Assembly (NCBI RefSeq): GCF_027922185.1
Contig: NZ_BSFE01000001.1
Coordinates: forward strand, 248,001 to 312,000
Source of the DNA: Maricaulis virginensis
Lineage (GTDB): Bacteria; Pseudomonadota; Alphaproteobacteria; Caulobacterales; Maricaulaceae
DNA: 64,000 bases
Direction: 5' to 3'
Shown here: in pieces, positions 8,256 to 14,698 of the stretch
How the letters are laid out: the number at the start of each line of letters is the position of its first letter
Numbering within the stretch: the stretch's first letter is position 1
Translations under genes and position numbers: made by a program
Notes under the pieces: model-generated
Seen by the model: the letters and a program-made list of their open reading frames with translations, nothing else
Database searches by the model: none
Told to the model about the DNA's origin: nothing

Positions 8256-8832
8256 TCTCGATCCGCTGCTCGACGAGATCCGCGCCTGCCGCGTGTGCGC
8301 GGCGGCCATGCCGCATGAACCGCGCCCGGTGATCCGGGCGGCCTCCACCGCCCGCATCATGATTGTCGGCCAGGCGCCGGGCACGCGGGTGCATGCCTCG
8401 GGCAAGCCCTTCACCGATCCGTCCGGCGACCGGCTGCGCGACTGGCTGGGGGTGGACGAGGACACCTTCTACGACACGTCCCGCATCGCCATCGTGCCGA
8501 TGGGCTTCTGCTTTCCCGGTCTCGATGCGAAGGGCGGCGACCTGCCGCCGCGCAAGGAATGCGCGCCCTTGTGGCAGGCGCGGGTGCGCGCGGCCCTGCC
8601 GGATGTGCGCCTGACCCTGCTGGTGGGACAGTATGCCCAGCGCTTCCATCTGGGTTCGCGTATGCAGCAAACACTGACCGAAACCGTCCGCCGCGGCGAA
8701 GAGTACGGGCCGGAATTTCTGCCGCTCCCCCATCCCTCCTGGCGAAATAATGTCTGGCTGAAGAAAAATCCGTGGTTCGAAGAAAAAATTCTCCCCATGT
8801 TGCGCTGCCGCATGAAAGAATTATTACGCTGA
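8242..8832 (+). CDS. Uracil-DNA glycosylase family protein
   Basis: Protein of 196 aa from the UDG superfamily (COG1573 type), probably removing uracil or another damaged base from DNA. The pocket motif appears as GQAPGTRVHASGKPF (residues about 43-57) and the leucine-loop motif as PHPSWRNN near residue 165. An N-terminal CRVC pair is kept, but the full four-cysteine Fe-S set of family 4/5 enzymes is not evident, so activity may differ from classical UDGs. The start is TTG at 8242, inside the DUF3253 gene. An internal ATG at 8310 would delete conserved sequence. Confidence 0.83.
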   Translation: MAAPDLDPLLDEIRACRVCAAAMPHEPRPVIRAASTARIMIVGQAPGTRVHASGKPFTDPSGDRLRDWLGVDEDTFYDTSRIAIVPMGFCFPGLDAKGGDLPPRKECAPLWQARVRAALPDVRLTLLVGQYAQRFHLGSRMQQTLTETVRRGEEYGPEFLPLPHPSWRNNVWLKKNPWFEEKILPMLRCRMKELLR

Positions 8833-8936
8833 GCGGCATTCGGGGTGTTTTCGCGCGCTTGTAAGGCGGCTCGCGAACGGGTATTTCACGGCCCGACTTC
8901 GCAGCCCGCGGACGGGCTGCCACCGTTGAAAAGGGT

Positions 8937-10019
8937 ATGCCCGTAATGAGTGTTCTCGAGCACGTATCGTTCGACAATCACGAAAAAGTCCTGTTCGCCA
9001 CCGACGAGACGACCGGCCTCAAGGCGGTCATCGGTGTGCACTCCACGGCCTCCGGCCCGGCCTGCGGCGGCTGCCGCATGTGGTCCTATCCCAATTCGGA
9101 CGCGGCCCTGACCGACGTGCTCCGCCTGTCCCAGGGCATGAGCTACAAGAATATCATGGCCGACCTGCCCATCGGCGGCGGCAAATCCGTGATCATGAAG
9201 CCGGAAGGCGCCTTCGACCGCAAGGCGCTGTTCGAGGCCTTCGGCCGCGCGGTGGAAAGCCTGAACGGCCAGTACATCACCGCCGAGGATGTCGGCGTCA
9301 GCCCGGACGACATGATGGCCGTGCGCCGCTCGACCGAGCATGTGGTCGGCCTGCCGGAAGGCAAGGCGGCCTCGGGCGATCCCTCGCCGGTGACCGCCGA
9401 GGGCGTCTATCGCGGCATCATGGTCGCCGCCGAGCGCGGCCTGGGCAAGCGCGACCTCTCCGGCGTCAAGATCGCCATCCAGGGCGCGGCCGGCCATGTC
9501 GGCACCTATCTGGCCGGCCATCTGGCCAAGGCCGGTGCCGAGCTCTTCGTCACCGATATCAACCAGGACGGGCTGGAAAAGCTGAAGGCGGAATACGGCG
9601 CCACCATTGTCGGTCTCGACGAGATCTACGACCAGGATGTCGACGTCTTCGCCCCGTGCGCCCTCGGCTCGATCATCAATCCGGACACGATCGACCGCAT
9701 CAAGGCGAAAGTGATCGCCGGCGCCGCCAACAACCAGCTCGCCACGCGCGAGATGGGGGCGGAAGTCCTCAAGCGCGGCATCGTCTACGCACCGGACTAT
9801 GTCATCAATGCCGGCGGCATCATCAATGTGATGGGCGAGATCGCCGGCGACTTCAATCCGGAATGGGTGAAGGGCAAGCTGGACGGTCTGGAAGCGACCC
9901 TGGGCGAGATCCTCGACCAGTCGAACAATGAAGGCCGCCCCTCCAACATCATCGCCGACGAAATCGCCCGCCAGCGCATCGAAGAAAAGCGCGCCGCCAA
10001 GCTGGGCAAGGTGGCGTAG
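8937..10019 (+). CDS. Leucine/valine-type amino-acid dehydrogenase (Glu/Leu/Phe/Val family)
   Basis: NAD-dependent oxidative deaminase of branched-chain amino acids, 360 aa, cytoplasmic. The N-terminal catalytic domain has the Gly-rich CGGCRMW segment and the catalytic lysines in the SYKNIMADLPIGGGKSV region. The Rossmann domain begins near residue 180 (IAIQGAAGHVGTYLAGHL). The later conserved phrase APCALGSIINPDTI and the ANNQLA segment are also present. The size and the ADLPIGGGKSV motif favour leucine dehydrogenase over glutamate dehydrogenase. An in-frame ATG at 8946 is an alternative start. It is a single gene ending in a strong terminator at the edge of the accessory island. Confidence 0.9.
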   Translation: MPVMSVLEHVSFDNHEKVLFATDETTGLKAVIGVHSTASGPACGGCRMWSYPNSDAALTDVLRLSQGMSYKNIMADLPIGGGKSVIMKPEGAFDRKALFEAFGRAVESLNGQYITAEDVGVSPDDMMAVRRSTEHVVGLPEGKAASGDPSPVTAEGVYRGIMVAAERGLGKRDLSGVKIAIQGAAGHVGTYLAGHLAKAGAELFVTDINQDGLEKLKAEYGATIVGLDEIYDQDVDVFAPCALGSIINPDTIDRIKAKVIAGAANNQLATREMGAEVLKRGIVYAPDYVINAGGIINVMGEIAGDFNPEWVKGKLDGLEATLGEILDQSNNEGRPSNIIADEIARQRIEEKRAAKLGKVA

Positions 10020-10073
10020 TTTTCAAGCGCCGGGCGCCTGAGGGTGTCCGGGGTTTTGAGATTTGTGAGTTTG

Positions 10074-10109
10074 ATCTGCCGCGCCCGCCTGGGTGCGGCA
10101 GATTTTTTT
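10074..10109 (+). terminator. Rho-independent terminator after the leucine dehydrogenase gene
   Basis: ATCTGCCGC and GCGGCAGAT form a 9-bp stem around a 12-nt loop, followed directly by six to seven T residues. It lies 55 bp after the stop codon. Core sequence gives way to the AT-richer island just beyond it. Confidence 0.85.
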
Positions 10110-10211
10110 GGGGGGCGTGTATTGGCTTGGAATAGCCAAGCCAATCTACCGCGGTGTTCCTGTTATGCCGAACGTCAGCGCTTCACCACGGCTGCGGCTC
10201 TCAAATGGCGA

Positions 10212-10937
10212 TTAGAGCGCAACCAACTCCGCAAGTTTCGTAGCGATCACAGACATCTGATCTTCCGCGGTGCTTAGTCCGGTTCGCGAACCAAGCAACG
10301 GGCTCACCTCGCGTAGAGCCTCGTAGGTCGTGTTGTGCACGATGGGGACTAGGAGGTCGCGGGCGAGCAGCGCGGAAAGTTCTTTGTCTGCTATGCCTTC
10401 TCCGCTAATCCGCTTCAGAAACGACGGTGTGACTAAAACAATCCCTACCCGAGACCTAGCAAGGCCCCTGTCGATCTCGCGGAGCAGGTTTGACCCAAGC
10501 AAAACGTCCTTTTCACTAAACCAGACGGTTACTTTCTGGGCTTCCAGCGAGTCGTGAAGCTCCTTCGCCGCGCCGGCCCGGTCGTCCCATGCATGACAGA
10601 GAAAGACATCGCGCGGTTCTTGCTGGATCTCACGTTTTTCGATCTGTGTGCGGACTGGTTCTAGTGCTCGCACTTGCTGTTCGGTGTAGATCGCGGATGA
10701 GCCGGAGGGGGACCACCTCGGCTTACTGCTACCCGAACTTCTACCGGTGCTGCCGCCGCTGCCGCCGCCGGTACTTCTAGAGCTACTGCCTCCGCCCGAA
10801 AACGAATAAGGCGAAGAGTAGGACGAAGAATAGGGAGAATACGAACTGTAGCGGCTCGTTCGGCCGCGACATGCTGGGCAGGCTGCGGCCGCGCTTGCTG
10901 ACCGATGGCCCTGTACTGGAGCTGTGCATCTTGCCAT
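10212..10937 (-). CDS. TIR-domain protein with N-terminal CHCC zinc-knuckle and Ser/Gly linker
   Basis: 241 aa from the ATG at 10937. Longer frames exist, but this start begins the recognisable module MARCTAPVQGHRS. C4, H11, C20 and C23 can form a small zinc-binding finger. Residues 28-80 are a low-complexity Ser/Gly/Tyr linker. The TIR domain spans about 108-240: DVFLCHAWDD is strand A plus box 1, VWFSEKDVLLG is the BB-loop region, and GIVLVTPSFL is strand D. E186 in IADKELSALL aligns with the catalytic glutamate of NAD-cleaving TIRs such as SARM1. It is therefore a candidate NADase or signal-producing TIR of a defence type. There is no clear ribosome-binding site. Composition is less GC-biased than the flanks. 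The function is inferred from family and island context. Confidence 0.85.
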   Translation of the reverse strand: MARCTAPVQGHRSASAAAACPACRGRTSRYSSYSPYSSSYSSPYSFSGGGSSSRSTGGGSGGSTGRSSGSSKPRWSPSGSSAIYTEQQVRALEPVRTQIEKREIQQEPRDVFLCHAWDDRAGAAKELHDSLEAQKVTVWFSEKDVLLGSNLLREIDRGLARSRVGIVLVTPSFLKRISGEGIADKELSALLARDLLVPIVHNTTYEALREVSPLLGSRTGLSTAEDQMSVIATKLAELVAL

Positions 10938-11540
10938 GCGAGAAATTGTAGGTTGTGTTACGCGCGGCTTCAAGTGAGAAACGGTGCATTGTTTTGGGAA
11001 ACCCAAAAGGGGACACACACCATTTTCAGCCGATTTAACGGCCCTGCGTCCAAACGCTTCCTGGTCGGCGAGCGCTGTGCGGTGTTTAATTGGCGCGTGT
11101 CCCCAATTTCGTTGCTCGCGGCGGCGTTGATCGGGCGTTGAGAAATTAAAACTGGTCCAAATGCCGAAGCTTGGAACACTTTATCCCGGAAGGGGCCTCA
11201 GTTATTGTGCCAATGATCACGCGAACGATCAGCTTGGGCGTGACTGAGTGGTTCAGCCCGCCACTGCGCCAGCCGCGCGCTCGCGCTTCCATAATCTACC
11301 CGATTTCCCGAGACCACATCTGCATACTCGCCCCCGTCTAAGGACTAGTCAGAATCATTCTTGCTCCCGCACTTATTGTTTTCCACAATATCATCCCATA
11401 CTGCGAACGAGGCGGCTATGCGCGGCAACCTGAGCCCCTCCGACCTCACGTCTTTAGTCGAGAGTTTGCCCCATTTATGGTCCTTGACTTGAGGCGGTGA
11501 TGCTCAACTAGGGCTATCTTATCGGGAGTATAAACTCATC
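10938..11540. other. Gene-free island intergenic region (about 600 bp)
   Basis: Between the divergent TIR and two-TM genes I see no credible reading frame; short frames lack coding character and start signals. The stretch must hold the promoters of both genes. It contains the 96-bp MITE-like element at 11009-11104. The remainder, 11105-11540, is AT-richer unannotated sequence with no structure I can name. Confidence 0.5.
11009..11104. mobile_element. MITE-like or REP-associated remnant with GGGGACAC inverted ends
   Basis: The 96-bp segment is bounded by GGGGACAC (11009-11016) and its inverted complement GTGTCCCC (11097-11104), flanked by A-rich and T-rich bases. The GGGGACACACACC-type end is familiar to me from ends of IS200/RAYT-associated elements in proteobacteria. 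No transposase frame remains. Probably a non-autonomous or deleted element. Confidence 0.45.
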
Positions 11541-12296
11541 ATGCTAACAAACGCCCCCAGCGTAGTCGCCAAACCTAGTACGGTTTATTATCTGATCTCC
11601 ACGATATTCGTGCTGCTTGCGATCCTGCTGGTCATTGTATCTTTGAAATACCCTCAAATTGAAGGGTTCTTACTGCTACTAGCGGGGGGGTTCCTCGGCT
11701 CAGGCATTGCCGGATTTTTTTCGGCAAGGATGACGAGCGACGGACAACTAGTGCTCAATAATCTTGTTCGCAGCACATTCGATTACCACTTTGACAAGTG
11801 CCCCAGTCGCGGAACAATCGAAGCCGCACTGGAAGGTACGTTTCATGTCTACTACATGAGCGAGGTGCCATCAGATGGAGGTCCCAAACCAGTCTGGAAG
11901 GCAAGCAAGCTGACTCTACGGGACCGAGTTTCAAAAACGTCGGTCAGGGGGATTTGGCAACTTTTGCGACCGAGTGGTGACATCGGCGAGTATGATGTCG
12001 AAGCCTTGGGCTTAAAGGCAAAAGTTGCTCTGTTCTGTCAATGCGTCGATTTGGACGAAAATACGAGCGTATTCATTCTGATGAAAAGCCAGTTAGATAA
12101 CAGTCACTTATATGGATATCACTCGGCTATATCCTGGACGCACAAGGAACGAATCTCGCCCTGCATATTTTCTAGAACGCCCTTGTTCGGACTAGATGGC
12201 GTCTGCGATGTTGAGGATGAAAAGAAGTCCGAAGCGCTGATGGCAATGTATAAGAACCGATCTTATCTAGTAAACCAAATGACTTATGTCGTATGA
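11541..12296 (+). CDS. Two-TM protein with beta-rich soluble domain, candidate defence effector
   Basis: Protein of 251 aa that I do not recognise with certainty. Two adjacent hydrophobic helices (about 15-35 and 42-61), separated by a short charged turn, form a hairpin. Residues 65-251 are a soluble, strand-rich domain facing the cytoplasm if the hairpin ends inside. Repeated strand-like segments are TFHVYYMSEV, GIWQLLRPS, KVALFCQCVDL, TSVFILMKSQ and LYGYHSAISWTHKERISP. This layout resembles the SMODS-associated 2TM beta-strand-rich (Cap15-like) effectors of CBASS, but no CD-NTase is present in the window. The start is ATG with GGGAG some 12 nt upstream. It is divergent from the TIR gene, with its stop 2 bp from the convergent hydroxylase-like gene. 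Coding is confident; the effector role is inferred. Confidence 0.7.
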   Translation: MLTNAPSVVAKPSTVYYLISTIFVLLAILLVIVSLKYPQIEGFLLLLAGGFLGSGIAGFFSARMTSDGQLVLNNLVRSTFDYHFDKCPSRGTIEAALEGTFHVYYMSEVPSDGGPKPVWKASKLTLRDRVSKTSVRGIWQLLRPSGDIGEYDVEALGLKAKVALFCQCVDLDENTSVFILMKSQLDNSHLYGYHSAISWTHKERISPCIFSRTPLFGLDGVCDVEDEKKSEALMAMYKNRSYLVNQMTYVV

Positions 12297-12298
12297 AT

Positions 12299-13135
12299 TC
12301 AGCCGGTAAATAGAAATTTCTGTTTCAAAACATTGAAGCTTCTTAAATCCTTCTCATCACCGCGATGCAGCAAAACCTCTTCGACCCAATCGTAGGTTTG
12401 AATTGCATGCGACCTGTTGGAGAAGTTCAACGCCGAAGCCGCATATAAGATTCCATCCAATCCGCTTTGGGCGTAGGTATCACGTAGTTTGGAGACAATC
12501 TCTTGGCGGTTATATTCTCGACGGTGTACCGAATCCGGGTAACGAAGGGAGATTAAATTGTCATCTCTTAGGCAATCGGTAATGTGGTTTGAGCAGTGAA
12601 AGTCCAACACAAGAGCATAACGGATACTCCGACCAAGATTGGCAGCTGCGTGCAAGTTAGTCGCATCTAGGTACCACACCTCACCCTGCTTCATATGGAA
12701 CACTAAATCGGACTCCGAATGGAGGAATCTCGAATTAGTTTTTAGAGGAATATGGATCCGTACCAGCTCTCCTTCAAAGTCTAAGTAATCTCTATGGGGA
12801 AACACTATCGATCCAGGTTGAGTTTTTATCAGCCTTGCGTAGACTAGGGCGCTGCGGTCAAACCAGTTGGAAATCAGTCCAGTTAAGTAGGTGAGCCGGT
12901 TACCAACTCGCGTTAGTCTTGCGCCGCCTTTCGAGGCTTCAATCCTGTGGCTGTCAGCATCGCCAGATTGATTTGCTAGCATGCAGGTGCGCCATCCTCC
13001 ATTGCTGTACTCGGTATAGTAGTTCTTATAATCCTCCGGATCTACCAGTGAAATTTCACGCTTCACTTCCGATATATCAATTGCAACGGTGGAAATGCGT
13101 TGGGTCCTAACACCCTTTTTGAAGTCGTGGCTCAA
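12299..13135 (-). CDS. Fe(II)/2-oxoglutarate oxygenase resembling L-proline cis-hydroxylases
   Basis: 278 aa, starting with TTG at 13135 (no ATG gives a better start). The sequence closely recalls the rhizobial L-proline cis-4-hydroxylase and the aspartyl/asparaginyl beta-hydroxylase fold. Shared features are an N-terminal block with GGWRTCMLANQSG, then IVFPHRDYLDFEGELVRIHI carrying H114 and D116, and GEVWYLDATNLHAA with H162 completing the iron triad. R172 sits ten residues later as the likely 2-oxoglutarate ligand. The C-terminal DWVEEVLLHRGDE segment matches the family's helical tail. It would hydroxylate free proline or a related amino acid or peptide; the substrate is unproven. It is convergent with the two-TM gene. 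AT-richer codon use marks it as acquired. Confidence 0.8.
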   Translation of the reverse strand: MSHDFKKGVRTQRISTVAIDISEVKREISLVDPEDYKNYYTEYSNGGWRTCMLANQSGDADSHRIEASKGGARLTRVGNRLTYLTGLISNWFDRSALVYARLIKTQPGSIVFPHRDYLDFEGELVRIHIPLKTNSRFLHSESDLVFHMKQGEVWYLDATNLHAAANLGRSIRYALVLDFHCSNHITDCLRDDNLISLRYPDSVHRREYNRQEIVSKLRDTYAQSGLDGILYAASALNFSNRSHAIQTYDWVEEVLLHRGDEKDLRSFNVLKQKFLFTG

Positions 13136-13291
13136 TTTCAGCCCTTTCTCACCACTTGTTTTCCACCATGCCCAATCTTTGTGCCGCGCTTAAGTGCAGT
13201 GAAACCGAGTTTGCATCGAATTCGCGCCGACGACAATTCCTGCTCCTGAGCTGCTGCAGGTTCTGAGCGCACCGAATTAGGATGTTTTTGG

Positions 13292-13440
13292 AACCGGAGA
13301 AGAAGAATTACACGACGACAGTTCTGCCGCGCGTTCAAGCGGGAAGCGGTGGATCTGATGGTGGATCGAGGGTTAGTATCGCTCAGGCGGCGCGGGAGTT
13401 GGAACTGCACCAGACGGTGCTTCGAAGATGGATCCAGCTA
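13292..13440 (+). pseudogene. Remnant of an IS3-family orfA transposase, frameshifted
   Basis: Two reading frames together give the start of an IS3-type OrfA. One frame (13292 to about 13375) reads RRRRITRRQFCRAFKREAVD and then LMVDRGL. The next reads VSIAQAARELELHQTVLRRWI, which is the OrfA helix-turn-helix. A frameshift near 13375 separates them and no intact continuation follows. The remaining bases to 13600 hold no OrfB. On the minus strand 13488-13570 there is a weak GQAIPGN-like match to the next OrfA segment, which could be an inverted fragment. Confidence 0.7.
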
Positions 13441-13647
13441 GGGATCACGCTGAACTCTTTGTTTGTGGTAGGTCGTTTTTGGCGAACTTGCAGCTTCTTT
13501 TTGAAATTTGGTTTGCCTTGGTGACGCCGCTGGACATTGCCCGGTATCGCTTGGCCGCATGGCGTCCATGTCTCCAGATTGAACGGCATCGCTAAACATT
13601 AGAGCCACGAGCATAGCAATGTCCCCTCCTGCTGCCGACTCCCCCCC
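13441..13647. other. Degenerate junction between island and core
   Basis: I see no intact gene here. The sequence follows the decayed transposase and ends where the high-GC fbpC coding frame begins. It is probably IS debris forming the right edge of the island. No clear direct repeat matching the left edge near 10110 was found by eye. Confidence 0.4.
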
Positions 13648-14688
13648 CTACGCCCCCACCACAGTCACAAACGCCTCGTCCAGCGCTACGTCCACCCTGT
13701 CCCCCACAGCCAGCGTGGACGGCACAGGCGTGTGCGTCGTGAAGCTGCGCCCTTCCGCGTTCTCGATCGTGAAGGCGAGGTGTGTGCCGGCGGAGCGGCG
13801 GCGGGTCACGGTGAAGGGGCCGTCGGCTGCCATCGTGAGGCGGATGGCCTGGGGTCTCACCAGGACGTAGACGGTGCAGCCGTTTTTGAAGTCCGGCGTG
13901 GCGACCGGGCCCAGCGGGGTATCGGCGGCGCCGGCTTTTATGAAGGCCTCGATCACCTCGATATCGCCCAGAAGGCGGGCGGCGGTGACGCTGTGCGGAT
14001 GGGTCCAGACATGTTCCGGCGTGCCGGTCTGGATGACGCGGCCCTGGTCCATCAGGGCGAGGGCGTCGGCGACGGCCATGGCCTCGTCGGCATCATGGGT
14101 GACCATGAGGGCGGTGGCGCCGGCGCGGCGCAGCGTGTCGACGGTGCGCTCGCGCAATTCCTGGCGCAGGCGGCGGTCGAGGCCGGAGAAGGGCTCGTCC
14201 AAGAGGACGATGGCGGGCGCGGGGGCGAGGGCGCGGGCCAGGGCGACGCGCTGCTGCTCGCCGCCGGAGAGCTCGTGCGGGAAGGCTTTCGCCTTGTGTC
14301 CCAGCTCGGCGGCCTCCAGCTGGGCCATGGCGATGGTTTTGGCGTCGGGCCCTTTGAGGCCGAAGGCGACATTGGCCAGGGCGTCGAGATGCGGGAAGAG
14401 GGCATAGTCCTGGAACACCATGCCGACGCGGCGGCGTTCCGGGGCGAGGTGGCGGCCGGGCCCGGCCCAGACCGTGTCGCCCAGGCGGATCTCGCCGCCA
14501 TCGAGACGTTCCAGTCCGGCAATGGCGCGCAGCAGGGTGGACTTGCCGCTGCCCGAGGGGCCCAGCAGGGCGGTGATCTTGCCCGGCTCGAGATCGAGAT
14601 CGGCGCCGGCCAGGGCGGCCGTCTCCTTCACATAGCGGCGCTGGGCGCCGCGTATGCTCAATCCCCTGCGCGTGTGCGTATCCGTCAT
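13648..14688 (-). CDS. fbpC: Ferric-iron ABC transporter ATP-binding protein
   Basis: ATPase of a ferric-iron (Fbp/Afu/Sfu type) importer, 346 aa, on the cytoplasmic face of the membrane. Walker A is GPSGSGKST near residue 43, the Q-loop lies in VFQDYALFPHL, the signature is LSGGEQQR near residue 142, and Walker B is IVLLDEPFSGLD followed by the switch MVTHD. A C-terminal TOBE-like regulatory domain occupies about residues 265-346. It is the last gene of the operon fbpA-fbpB-fbpC, 10 bp after the permease. The substrate assignment rests on the whole operon, especially the periplasmic binding protein. Confidence 0.92.
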   Translation of the reverse strand: MTDTHTRRGLSIRGAQRRYVKETAALAGADLDLEPGKITALLGPSGSGKSTLLRAIAGLERLDGGEIRLGDTVWAGPGRHLAPERRRVGMVFQDYALFPHLDALANVAFGLKGPDAKTIAMAQLEAAELGHKAKAFPHELSGGEQQRVALARALAPAPAIVLLDEPFSGLDRRLRQELRERTVDTLRRAGATALMVTHDADEAMAVADALALMDQGRVIQTGTPEHVWTHPHSVTAARLLGDIEVIEAFIKAGAADTPLGPVATPDFKNGCTVYVLVRPQAIRLTMAADGPFTVTRRRSAGTHLAFTIENAEGRSFTTHTPVPSTLAVGDRVDVALDEAFVTVVGA

Positions 14689-14698
14689 GCCGTCCCGC

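Noticed and set aside
10123..10145. TTGGCTTGG-AATAG-CCAAGCCAA hairpin as the TIR gene terminator.
   Set aside because: The stem is perfect, but no T-run follows it on the minus strand, so intrinsic termination is not supported.
13138..13410. A 90-codon minus-strand frame over the transposase remnant.
   Set aside because: It is antisense to the OrfA fragment, has no motif and is rich in residues typical of shadow frames.
10110..13620. The island as a complete Thoeris or CBASS system.
   Set aside because: No ThsA-like SIR2/SLOG or macro protein and no CD-NTase, SAVED or Cap2/3 gene is present, so neither label can be supported.
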